From positions 128,669 through 192,668 of the forward strand of contig JBMHBT010000014.1 in assembly GCA_049890275.1 (NCBI GenBank): a DNA stretch of 64,000 bases, in the 5' to 3' direction. The stretch is from UBA7374 sp049890275 (lineage in GTDB: Bacteria; Verrucomicrobiota; Verrucomicrobiia; Opitutales; Coraliomargaritaceae). The notes under the pieces were generated by a model. It did no database searches and was not told the DNA's origin. It saw nothing but the letters and a program-made list of their open reading frames with translations. Shown here in pieces: positions 53,447 through 61,550 of this stretch (positions are counted from its first letter, which is position 1; every line of letters begins with the position of its first letter). Position numbers and translations under genes: made by a program.

Positions 53447-54790
53447 TTATGCCTTCTGCCAATTCCGCGCAGGTGGACCGTAGCGTAAACGATTTGCCTC
53501 TATGTCGTTGATGAAGGTTTCTTTTTTAGGATCCCAATGAAGTTTGCGACCCAATTGAATCGCTAAGACACCCATATGAAGGGTGGTGCACATTTTATGC
53601 AGTTCATTTGGTGTGTAGGTTGTTGGTTTTCCTGAACGAATACAGTCGACAAAATTACGCTGTTCTCTGGGTGGTTTTGGCCAGTGTTTATTTTCCTCTG
53701 CATTATATCTTGTTCGTAAGATCTTTTTATCGCTCGCCTCCAGTGGACCGCCCCAACCGTCTCTTCGTACCCATCCATGACTGCCTCGAAATTCGATAAA
53801 GCAGCTTTTGGGATCCCATATTATTCCTTCTCCATGACGTACATGAAGCTGCACTCCGTTCCCGTAACGATAGCGGAGGTCGTATTCCACGGGAACATCT
53901 GTGAGGTGATTGGTAGGTGTATAGCCCGAACCCCTTACTTCGACGGGGCAAGCATCCGGATCATTAATTCCGATCTGTGCCGTATCGACCAGATGAGTTC
54001 CGATATCCAAAATCGTACCCTTGGAATAGATACCAATTTGTCTCCATCCTCCGGGATTGGTCCGGGCATAGCTAAAATCTCGATATTCGGCCGGCCCCTG
54101 CCAGAGATTCCAGTCGAGGTCTTCCGGTACGGGTACAAGTTTTTCTTCGTCTATGTCTTTGCCTTTTGGCATGATGACCTCGACTTCTTCAAGAGTGCCA
54201 ATGGCTCCATTCTTTACCCATTCTACTAATTTATGAAAATGTATCTTGGATCGATCTTCAATGCCTGCCTGAAAAACCAAATCAGATTGATTGAAAGCAT
54301 CCACTAGTTGTCTGCCTTCATGGATGCTTTGTGTCGGCTTTTCGCAAAACACATGTTTACCCGCTTTCATTGCCAGCAAAGACATGGGAATATGCCAATG
54401 GTCCGGGGTGGAAATGACAACTGCATCAATACGAGGATCAGCTAGAACTTCACGAAAATCTTGAACGTATGTACAGTCTTTAGAATTGTACGCTTCATTT
54501 ACAATCTTACAGGCACGTTCCGCTTTATGCAGGAAAGCGTCACAAACCGACAAGACTCGACAATCTTCGTAACTGAGAAAGTTAGTTAAGTTAACACTCA
54601 CCCCCTGACCTCCAACGCCGATAAATCCTAAAGTACATTGCTTGGAGGGCGCGAAAGCACCGAAAAGACGGCTGGGTACTAAATGAGGAAATGCAGCCGT
54701 TGCCAACGTTCCGGCTGTTATGAAATCTCTACGACTGTGCTTTATTTTTGCGATAGGGTAAGCAGGTTGGGTGAAATCTATGTATGACAA
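53447..54790 (-). CDS. Gfo/Idh/MocA-type oxidoreductase with twin-arginine signal
   Basis: A 447-residue NAD(P)-binding sugar oxidoreductase of the type common in Planctomycetes and Verrucomicrobia. A TAT signal S-R-R-D-F-I-T-A-G lies at about 19-27, then an Ala-rich stretch. The Rossmann start F-I-G-V-G-G-Q-G is near 56, and the E-K-P motif (C-E-K-P-T-Q) near 152. No ATG precedes the TAT motif in frame; the start is TTG at 54788-54790. Family members with TAT signals act on glycosides (for example GH109-like) or unknown sugars. It is the first gene of the eight-gene unit and divergent from the sulfatase relic. Confidence 0.85.
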   Translation of the reverse strand: MSYIDFTQPAYPIAKIKHSRRDFITAGTLATAAFPHLVPSRLFGAFAPSKQCTLGFIGVGGQGVSVNLTNFLSYEDCRVLSVCDAFLHKAERACKIVNEAYNSKDCTYVQDFREVLADPRIDAVVISTPDHWHIPMSLLAMKAGKHVFCEKPTQSIHEGRQLVDAFNQSDLVFQAGIEDRSKIHFHKLVEWVKNGAIGTLEEVEVIMPKGKDIDEEKLVPVPEDLDWNLWQGPAEYRDFSYARTNPGGWRQIGIYSKGTILDIGTHLVDTAQIGINDPDACPVEVRGSGYTPTNHLTDVPVEYDLRYRYGNGVQLHVRHGEGIIWDPKSCFIEFRGSHGWVRRDGWGGPLEASDKKILRTRYNAEENKHWPKPPREQRNFVDCIRSGKPTTYTPNELHKMCTTLHMGVLAIQLGRKLHWDPKKETFINDIEANRLRYGPPARNWQKA

Positions 54791-54860
54791 ACTTGATCAA
54801 TAGAGCAGTTTCCCTCAAAGCAATTTTGAATCAATTTATCTTTAGACATAGCCTGCCTAT

Positions 54861-55096
54861 TTGACGGAATCGTTACGTATTTTAAATTTTTACTCTATTT
54901 ACCGCTGGCTCCTGCTTATTGTTTTTCGACTCACCTCTTACGTCAATGCCAGCGCTGCAGAAGGTCGGTACAGTCGGCCCGATTTGCTGCTCATCCTAGC
55001 GGATGACCTCGGATATGCGGTTGTCGGTTTTACTGGTTCAACCGAAATAGAGATCCCTGTACTGGATCGGTTGGCGCACGAAGGCGACATTTTTCA
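54861..55096 (+). pseudogene. 5' relic of a sulfatase gene, joined to a fucosidase relic
   Basis: The frame encodes a hydrophobic leader, then R-P-D-L-L-L-I-L-A-D-D-L-G-Y and the P-V-L-D-R-L-A-H-E-G block, which is the first 75 or so residues of an S1 sulfatase. Asn in the usual R-P-N-x-L motif is Asp, and G-D-V-G reads A-V-V-G, so point decay has occurred. No C-x-P-x-R follows. Sulfatase similarity stops at about 55093, where the sequence changes to GH29. No ATG start is present; the first in-frame start is TTG at 54861. Confidence 0.78.
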
Positions 55097-55323
55097 GAAT
55101 GGAAGGTAATAAACGGTGAGGGTATTTTTGAAATCCGTCCATGGAAGGAATTTTGAGAGCGGCCGGTCAATACAGCAGGAGGGCACGTGGGCGAAAAGGC
55201 TTTGGCTGACACCAAAAAGGATTTCCGCTTGCGAAAGGAGACACAATCTACCTGTTTTCTATGTTTATTCCAGAGGACAATTTGCTCGTTACTTCACTGG
55301 TTTCTAGTCTCAAAATAGTTTGA
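55097..55323 (+). pseudogene. 3' relic of a GH29 alpha-L-fucosidase
   Basis: Read in the frame beginning at 55100 the sequence gives W-K-V-I-N-G-E-G-I-F-E-I-R-P-W-K-E-F, the GH29 C-terminal hallmark (usually N-G-E-A-I-Y-x-T-R-P-W). A TGA (where GGA is expected) follows at 55145-55165, then A-D-T-K-K-D-F-R-L-R-K. One missing G near 55237 shifts the frame, after which G-D-T-I-Y-L-F-S-M and P-E-D-N-L-L-V-T-S-L continue to TGA at 55321-55323. This is the end of an exo-fucosidase gene with at least one nonsense and one frameshift mutation; the catalytic barrel is gone. Confidence 0.75.
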
Positions 55324-55616
55324 TCTTTTGAGTTACCGGGAAGCGCCGAAAAGGTCTATTGGTAGCAAACACCCTTACGGGTTGCACATAAACCACTCAG
55401 AGAGCCACCCCTCCAATCATGTGAACCGTTATAGTGTACACTAATTTTCAATTCATCTATCATAAAAAAAGTGTAAATACGTCCCGTAAATCTGGAATCT
55501 GGCTTCGGAACAGACCAATTAACTTTACACGTGTTAAATTTACTGATTAATGTGTTTTTATAGTATACTCATTTGCTTACCTTTAATATAAACATTTATT
55601 CCGTATTAACTGACTT
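55324..55616. other. Upstream region of the DUF1800 operon (293 bp)
   Basis: A/T-rich region with no gene. It holds a perfect 12-bp palindrome TAGTGTACACTA (55432-55443), a CACGTG-centred imperfect inverted repeat (55521-55538), and a -10-like TATACT (55564-55569) about 48 bp before the ATG; a -35 of TTTACT type lies 19 bp further up, a poor spacing. The palindromes are candidate regulator sites. Confidence 0.4.
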
Positions 55617-58600
55617 ATGCGAATAACAACTACACACTCCTTTATTCGATCTATTGTCGCAGCCTTCCTGCTTGCTGCTCAGAGTTCGGCACAAACCACT
55701 TTTACCGTAGAAAACTTTCGCTATGTAAATTTTCAAAATACAAACTCAACCTATGGAGGTACGTATTTTGAGACAACGAACGCCGGATATATTACAATCG
55801 ACCCCGACTCGGGGTTTGTTCCGCCAATCAATAACGTCTATAGCGGACCATTAGACATAAAGCTTCGTTTAGCTGGCCTGAACTTGGATTCTATTGGCGG
55901 AAATAATGATTACATCAATTTCACCCTCCGAGTGACGCCTTACCAGTCTGGTGCAAACGTCGTCGTCAGCAATCAGGGGATTGGACTGAAGAACAGCAGC
56001 GTCAGTGTGAATGACAATTTAGATCCAGGCGAGAAGCTAACGCTGCAGATTATCAACCCGGTAGTTGGTTCAACAGGTACTGCTCCTGGTGGATCTGCTT
56101 CGTTTAGTGGCTTTACTGCCGCTGCCTTTGGTGGTGGCGGTGGCGGGCAAACAACGAATCGTAGTTATGGCTACTCGACAGCAGATATTAATGGTCAATT
56201 CGTTGATCTCAATCTTGCGACAACGGACGCAGACGGAGATGGAGTTTTTGACTATCAATATAAATCAGATGAGGTCGCCTTACCCTCCGCGAACAGTGTT
56301 GTGTTTGACAGCGTGACAGCGACTCAAATTGGCTCTGTTATTCCAGGCGGTAGTAGTGCTGGACGTATCGCAAATACTTTGCTGACCAATCGTGTGCGAT
56401 CGCTGGATTTTGGCTTCACTTACAATCCCAGCGGCTCCTCCAATACGGTCGTTTCGCAGACAGTTGAGTTCAATCCAAATCAGGATATCTATATGGAGGG
56501 ATCAACATTTTACAATAACACGAACCTGAGGATACAACAGTCGAGTCCGACACGTAGAGCATTTCTTAAGTTTACTGTATCGGGCGTACCCGCTGGAGCT
56601 GCGGTAACCAGTGCGAGCCTTCGTCTAAGCGAGAGCATCGATACCGGCAGCGGCACGATTCGTTTTTACAACAGTACGAATACCAGCTGGACGGAAAGCA
56701 CAATTTCCAGTAGCATACCTACCTCCCGGTCAGAGTTTGCTTCCTACGCAGGCTATGTTGGCAACGGGCAAACGATCAGTGTGGATGCAAGTTCTGTTAT
56801 TACAGGAAATGGATCGTACACATTCATTGTTACAATGGAGCCAAACACCAACGATGTTGCATTTGGTTCCCGTGAGAGCTCGAATCCTCCGGTGCTATCG
56901 GTTACTTACGGCAGTGATGGCGGTACGGTCGATCCGACAGACCCAATAACTCCGACCCCTGGTTCTTTACTTGCTCACGGTCTGACCACGGATCCGACTG
57001 CGCAAGATCTGGACGAAAATGGTTTACCGGATTTTTGGGAAGCAATTTATAACGCGAAGGATTTGGATCCCAACGCAGACTCAGACGGGGATGGTACATC
57101 CAATTTGACCGAGTCCGGCTTTGGCACGGATCCTTTTGACCCAGACAGCAATCCAAGCATTGAGATTCGACGCGGGAGTGGCAATACGATCATACTATCT
57201 TGGGCACGTTTGCAAGACCGTCCCGGATCACCCCAGAAATCGACAGAACTGGGTATTTCATCGACTGAAATAGCTGGAACACCTGTTGCCAATGGTGATC
57301 GTTGGGAGCTGACAATCCCCATCACGCAGGATGCTGAGTTCTTCCATATTAATAGTACGGAAAACGACCAGGATAACGACGGTGTTCCCGACTGGATCGA
57401 ACCCTATATTGGTTTTTCCAATGCGCCGGGAGACAGCCAGTCCGTATCGAGGGATAAGTCTTACGATACCGACGGAGATAACGTCGTCGATACAACTCTG
57501 AGCGGTGACTTGGCTGCCTTTAATGAAATCTATCGTCGCTCTGCGGATGATGAAAATTTGACGCGTGCGCAGGCAGCACGATTGCTTTTGCAGGGCACAT
57601 TCGGTCCCGCTACGATGGACGAGGTAGATACGGTTGCCAGTATGGGTGTCGATGCATGGCTCGACGCACAAATGGCTCTGCCCAAAACACTGACGCGTAC
57701 ATACGTTAACGCGATTAAGGCAGACTTTGATAACGGACAAACTAATTCGTCATTGAGTGGTTACTATATCAACGGCGGAGGAGGTGGTAACCCCTATGTC
57801 GGCGGCCCGAACTATACTACAGCTTGGATTCGTGTCATGCTGCAGGCAGAAGACCAGCTCCGCCAGCGGGTCGCCTTTGCCTTGAGCCAAATACTGGTTG
57901 CTTCCCGCAGTGGCGCCGGACTTCCCAACCAGGTGCGCGCTACGGCCTATTACTATGATATCATGATCGATAATGCCTTTGGTAATTATGAAGATCTCTT
58001 GATGGATGTTTCGCTTAGCCCCTACATGGGGAACTTCCTCAGCCATTTGGGGAACCGAAAAGCAGATCCTTCGCAGCTTCGTTTTCCCGATGAAAACTAT
58101 GCGCGTGAAATCATGCAGCTGTTTACTATTGGTTTATGGGAATTGAACCCCGACGGTACCCGTAAACTCGATAGTAATGGAGATCCGATTCCAACTTACG
58201 GCAACTATGAGATTACAGAGCTGGCAAAGGTCTTTACCGGTGTCTGGTACGGTTCGGTAGCCAACAACAATATCAACTTTGGATATGGCTGGCGTGACGA
58301 TGGTGACAGCAATCATCAGTTTATGGTCACTCCCATGAAGATGTATGCCTCCGAACATGATTTCGGAAGCAAATTGGTTGTCGCCGGAAATGGTAACTAC
58401 CATACGATACCAGCCCGAAGCTACAGCAATGCGAACGCATTGCGAAGCGTCGAAGACGCTGTTTATCACCTTGTCCGTCACCCCAACACAGCTCCCTTTA
58501 TCTGCCGTCAATTAATACAGTTTCTCGTGACATCCAATCCATCGCCGGAATACGTGGAACGCGTCGCATCAATATTCGTTAATAATGGTTCAGGTGTAAC

Positions 58601-59219
58601 CGGTGACCTCAACGCAGTTGTCCGGGCAATTTACACAGATGATGAAGCGCGGGACCCTATGGAGCATGTAAAGACGGCACACTTCGGCTTGTTACGCGAT
58701 ACGCTAACCCGTTACATGCACCTCGGACGTATGCTCAAGCTCGACCGCCACCAAAATCTCTTGGCGTGGGACTGGGGTACGCATCAGGAACAAACCCTGA
58801 TGGAGCCGATGTTCTCGCCCACGGTATTCAATTTTTACCGCCCGGACTTTAGTCTCTTCGGTACACTAGCTGAAAACAGCCTCGATTCACCTGCTTTTGA
58901 AATTGTTAATTCCTACTCTTCCATTTCCTTCCCCAATTGGCTCTGGCGAATGTGCAACGTCGGCTTTAGCCATCCAAACGGCAGCGGAAGCGGTCGTTAC
59001 GGCGAGCAGTCAGAAGATTTGTCCGACTTAACAGCTCTGGCAGGTAATATTCCCGCCTTACTCGATCACCTGTCTATCTTGTACACGGGTGGTACTCTCA
59101 GTGCGGATAGTCGTGATGCCATCACCACTGCACTTTCTTACGAGTCAAATATGACGGAGCGTGCTCGCTTAGCTGCGTATCTCGTTCTCGTATCCCCCGA
59201 AGGTTCCTGCCTCAAATAA
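55617..59219 (+). CDS. Secreted DUF1800 protein with DNRLRE and calcium-repeat regions
   Basis: A 1200-residue exported protein. Signal peptide at 1-25 (A-A-Q-S-S-A-Q). A beta-rich region at about 27-280 contains a Gly-rich tract (G-G-G-G-G-G-Q). Residues of about 283-440 match a DNRLRE/CBM96-like domain (R-R-A-F-L-K-F-T-V-S-G-V-P). A thrombospondin type 3-like calcium stretch with D-x-D-G-D-G repeats follows at about 465-510, and another such stretch at about 580-630. The C-terminal 540 residues are DUF1800: R-L-L-L-Q-G-T-F-G-P near 660, D-E-N-Y-A-R-E-I-M-Q-L-F-T-I-G near 823 and N-F-Y-R-P-D near 1075. DUF1800/DUF1501 pairs are widespread and of unknown function. Confidence 0.87.
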   Translation: MRITTTHSFIRSIVAAFLLAAQSSAQTTFTVENFRYVNFQNTNSTYGGTYFETTNAGYITIDPDSGFVPPINNVYSGPLDIKLRLAGLNLDSIGGNNDYINFTLRVTPYQSGANVVVSNQGIGLKNSSVSVNDNLDPGEKLTLQIINPVVGSTGTAPGGSASFSGFTAAAFGGGGGGQTTNRSYGYSTADINGQFVDLNLATTDADGDGVFDYQYKSDEVALPSANSVVFDSVTATQIGSVIPGGSSAGRIANTLLTNRVRSLDFGFTYNPSGSSNTVVSQTVEFNPNQDIYMEGSTFYNNTNLRIQQSSPTRRAFLKFTVSGVPAGAAVTSASLRLSESIDTGSGTIRFYNSTNTSWTESTISSSIPTSRSEFASYAGYVGNGQTISVDASSVITGNGSYTFIVTMEPNTNDVAFGSRESSNPPVLSVTYGSDGGTVDPTDPITPTPGSLLAHGLTTDPTAQDLDENGLPDFWEAIYNAKDLDPNADSDGDGTSNLTESGFGTDPFDPDSNPSIEIRRGSGNTIILSWARLQDRPGSPQKSTELGISSTEIAGTPVANGDRWELTIPITQDAEFFHINSTENDQDNDGVPDWIEPYIGFSNAPGDSQSVSRDKSYDTDGDNVVDTTLSGDLAAFNEIYRRSADDENLTRAQAARLLLQGTFGPATMDEVDTVASMGVDAWLDAQMALPKTLTRTYVNAIKADFDNGQTNSSLSGYYINGGGGGNPYVGGPNYTTAWIRVMLQAEDQLRQRVAFALSQILVASRSGAGLPNQVRATAYYYDIMIDNAFGNYEDLLMDVSLSPYMGNFLSHLGNRKADPSQLRFPDENYAREIMQLFTIGLWELNPDGTRKLDSNGDPIPTYGNYEITELAKVFTGVWYGSVANNNINFGYGWRDDGDSNHQFMVTPMKMYASEHDFGSKLVVAGNGNYHTIPARSYSNANALRSVEDAVYHLVRHPNTAPFICRQLIQFLVTSNPSPEYVERVASIFVNNGSGVTGDLNAVVRAIYTDDEARDPMEHVKTAHFGLLRDTLTRYMHLGRMLKLDRHQNLLAWDWGTHQEQTLMEPMFSPTVFNFYRPDFSLFGTLAENSLDSPAFEIVNSYSSISFPNWLWRMCNVGFSHPNGSGSGRYGEQSEDLSDLTALAGNIPALLDHLSILYTGGTLSADSRDAITTALSYESNMTERARLAAYLVLVSPEGSCLK

Positions 59220-59242
59220 CCAATCTCCACACCCTTCCTATC

Positions 59243-60664
59243 ATGTCTAAAAGTATTACACGTCGTAAATTCTTAGGAGAAGCTTCCTGTGCCAGTCTTG
59301 GCTCGATATCGCTGATTTCCAGCATACTCAATCTCAAGTTGGTCAATCAGGCTGCAGCTGCTAATTTGACCATTGGTGGTGATCACAAGACAATTGTCTG
59401 CATCTTGTTGGCTGGTGGTAATGACAGCTTCAACATGCTCATGCGCCGTGATAGCGATGGATACAACACTTATGCCTCCGCCCGGCAGGGACTGGCGATT
59501 CCATCCAATGACTTAATCAACTTGAACCAGGCTGGCGTGGGTGATGGTAACCTCTACGGGTTGCACCCGAGTTGTCAGGGGCTCGCGGATATGTTCAATG
59601 GCACAGGGCCCTTCTCGAATTATGGTCGCCGACTTTCGTTTATCAGCAATGTTGGCACATTGGTACAGCCGACCACAATGGCACAATACCAAGCAGGGAA
59701 TTCACCTGTTCCTAAGGCTCTTTTCTCACACAGAGACCAAATTGACCAGTGGCAGACCTCAGTTCCTCAGGGACTTTCAGAAATGACTGGTTGGGCGGGT
59801 CGTATGGCGGATGTTTTGCACTCGAACTTGAATACAGGCGACACCGCCATGTCGATTTCTCTATCCGGTAACAACGTTTTTCAAATCGGTGATGAAACGC
59901 TGCAATTTGCCATTACTCGAAACGGTGCTCTTCTGCCGACCGGCAATACTGCAGGCACTTGGAACACCGAAAAAAGGAAGAATCTTGGTGTGGATGGGCT
60001 TCTCAGTAACACGTACAACAACATGATTCAGGATTCATTTGCGACCCACGTACGCAATAGCCATGAATCGCAAGCCGCTTTCGACAGCGTTTTCAACAGC
60101 ATTGATGATTCAGCTGTGGCCGGACTTTTTCCAACTTCTAATTTCGGCAAGGACTTACTGGCTGCAGCCAAGACAATCAAAGCACGCCAGCAGCTCGGCT
60201 TACGTCGCAGCACAATCTTTGTCGAACGCGGTGGATGGGACCACCACGGAGAACTACTCAATACGCAGTCGCAAATGCTTGCGGAAATCGCTCCAGCAAT
60301 CTCTGCATACCAGCAAGCGCTGGAAATCTTTGGCGTAGCGGATGAAGTGATTAGCTATACTGCATCTGATTTTGGTCGTACTCTCCGAACAAATGGACGC
60401 GGTACCGACCACGCTTGGGGTGGCAACCAACTGGTATGGGGCGGGCCGATTGATGGTGGTAAGATATACGGCACCTTCCCAGACCTGTCAATTGGAGGTC
60501 CGGACGATGTTGGCTTTGGTGGACGTATACTTCCAACAACCTCTGTTGATAAATTCTACGAAGAAATGTCACTTTGGTTTGGCGTATCCTCGGCGGATAT
60601 GAACATGGTGCTGCCCAATATTGGAAACTTCTCTACCGATCCAGATATTGGCTTCATCGCTTAA
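59243..60664 (+). CDS. DUF1501 protein with twin-arginine-like signal
   Basis: A 473-residue exported protein that accompanies DUF1800. The N-terminus S-I-T-R-R-K-F-L-G-E-A has a TAT-like R7-R8-K-F. The body holds L-L-A-G-G-N-D-S-F-N-M-L near 50, S-H-R-D-Q-I-D-Q-W-Q-T near 160, G-G-W-D-H-H near 330 and H-A-W-G-G-N near 390, a metal/sulfatase-like alkaline-phosphatase-fold pattern. It starts 24 bp after the DUF1800 stop. The reaction is not known; the conserved Asp/His residues suggest a metal hydrolase or phosphotransferase fold. Confidence 0.88.
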   Translation: MSKSITRRKFLGEASCASLGSISLISSILNLKLVNQAAAANLTIGGDHKTIVCILLAGGNDSFNMLMRRDSDGYNTYASARQGLAIPSNDLINLNQAGVGDGNLYGLHPSCQGLADMFNGTGPFSNYGRRLSFISNVGTLVQPTTMAQYQAGNSPVPKALFSHRDQIDQWQTSVPQGLSEMTGWAGRMADVLHSNLNTGDTAMSISLSGNNVFQIGDETLQFAITRNGALLPTGNTAGTWNTEKRKNLGVDGLLSNTYNNMIQDSFATHVRNSHESQAAFDSVFNSIDDSAVAGLFPTSNFGKDLLAAAKTIKARQQLGLRRSTIFVERGGWDHHGELLNTQSQMLAEIAPAISAYQQALEIFGVADEVISYTASDFGRTLRTNGRGTDHAWGGNQLVWGGPIDGGKIYGTFPDLSIGGPDDVGFGGRILPTTSVDKFYEEMSLWFGVSSADMNMVLPNIGNFSTDPDIGFIA

Positions 60665-60693
60665 AGTACGCTTCAAAATCAATTCAAAGTAAT

Positions 60694-61224
60694 ATGAGAC
60701 TGCGCAAGCTCGGCCTTGTACTGCTCCTGTCTCTTCTACTTATAGGTGTTATATGGTTTCTTCGTACACCAAGCAATGAAGACGTTGAGCCGGTTCTGGC
60801 GCCTGAACCTATTGTATCTACGGTCAAAGAAACCTATACTGGGCCCAGCGGAAATGAGTTCCTCGAAGAACATGGTTTAGCTGGTTCTACTGCCGTAAAA
60901 GATTTACAATTGGTCGGTCGGGTAATGGATGGTTTGTCCATCTTCTTCAGGCAGTTTGATACTCGTTACGTTGCTACCAATGAACAACTGTCTGATTTTC
61001 TTACAGGATCGAATCCGCAAGGTCTTCAGTATCTTGACCCCGACTTACCCATCTTCAAAAATGGTGTCCTGACAGACCGTTGGGGTCATCCGTATATTGT
61101 ACACCCACTGGCTGCCGGAACATTAGAAATCCGCTCTATTGGTCCGGACGGCATTCCATATACGGAGGATGACCTTTGGGTAAACCCAGACGACGGTGTT
61201 CAAGGGGGGCAGGGCAACCGATAA
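60694..61224 (+). CDS. Membrane-anchored protein with GspG-like C-terminal domain
   Basis: A 176-residue protein with one N-terminal membrane helix at about 7-25 (L-V-L-L-L-S-L-L-L-I-G-V-I-W) and a periplasmic domain. The last 50 residues, D-R-W-G-H-P-Y-I-V-H-P, R-S-I-G-P-D-G-I-P and T-E-D-D-L-W, match the end of the major type II pseudopilin GspG, including acidic residues that bind calcium there. The prepilin cleavage motif G-F-T-L-x-E is absent. The ATG at 60694 lies 30 bp after the DUF1501 stop, so it is the third gene of that unit. Longer frames overlapping DUF1501 are not family-like. Confidence 0.75.
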   Translation: MRLRKLGLVLLLSLLLIGVIWFLRTPSNEDVEPVLAPEPIVSTVKETYTGPSGNEFLEEHGLAGSTAVKDLQLVGRVMDGLSIFFRQFDTRYVATNEQLSDFLTGSNPQGLQYLDPDLPIFKNGVLTDRWGHPYIVHPLAAGTLEIRSIGPDGIPYTEDDLWVNPDDGVQGGQGNR

Positions 61225-61550
61225 GATGTTTTGAGAGGTCATAGATACGTCTGTTTCTAAGGTGCAGTGTATTGAATATTTTCATCTTCTTGGTATTGGC
61301 TTTCTGTTTATTCATGCTGTAAATCCAAAACATGGTAATCGGCAGAAGAGTCGTATCAACTCCACCAATGAGTTCGTTTCATACGCCTATCCTGCGGCGG
61401 TATTTAAAACTCGGGATCTTTTTACCGCACACCAATCAATGAAAAAAAGCGACCATTACTGACTCATTTGATCTCCATTCAACTGAAATGATTCGAAGCA
61501 GAGTGCAGCGATCATCGAATCAAAGCCAAAAACGACTAGAGAGTTTAATA
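61225..61550. other. Intergenic region with no clear gene (326 bp)
   Basis: No convincing CDS, RNA or strong hairpin. A short open frame at 61262-61462 has no recognisable family features and no ribosome-binding site. The region should contain the promoter of the beta-helix/sulfatase unit. Confidence 0.45.

Noticed and set aside
55521..55538. TTTACACGTGTTAAA as a strong operator
   Set aside because: Only the CACGTG core is symmetric; outer positions mismatch, so it is listed only as a weak candidate in the upstream region.
61262..61462. Short 66-codon ORF as a gene
   Set aside because: No recognisable domain, no ribosome-binding site, and composition like noncoding DNA.
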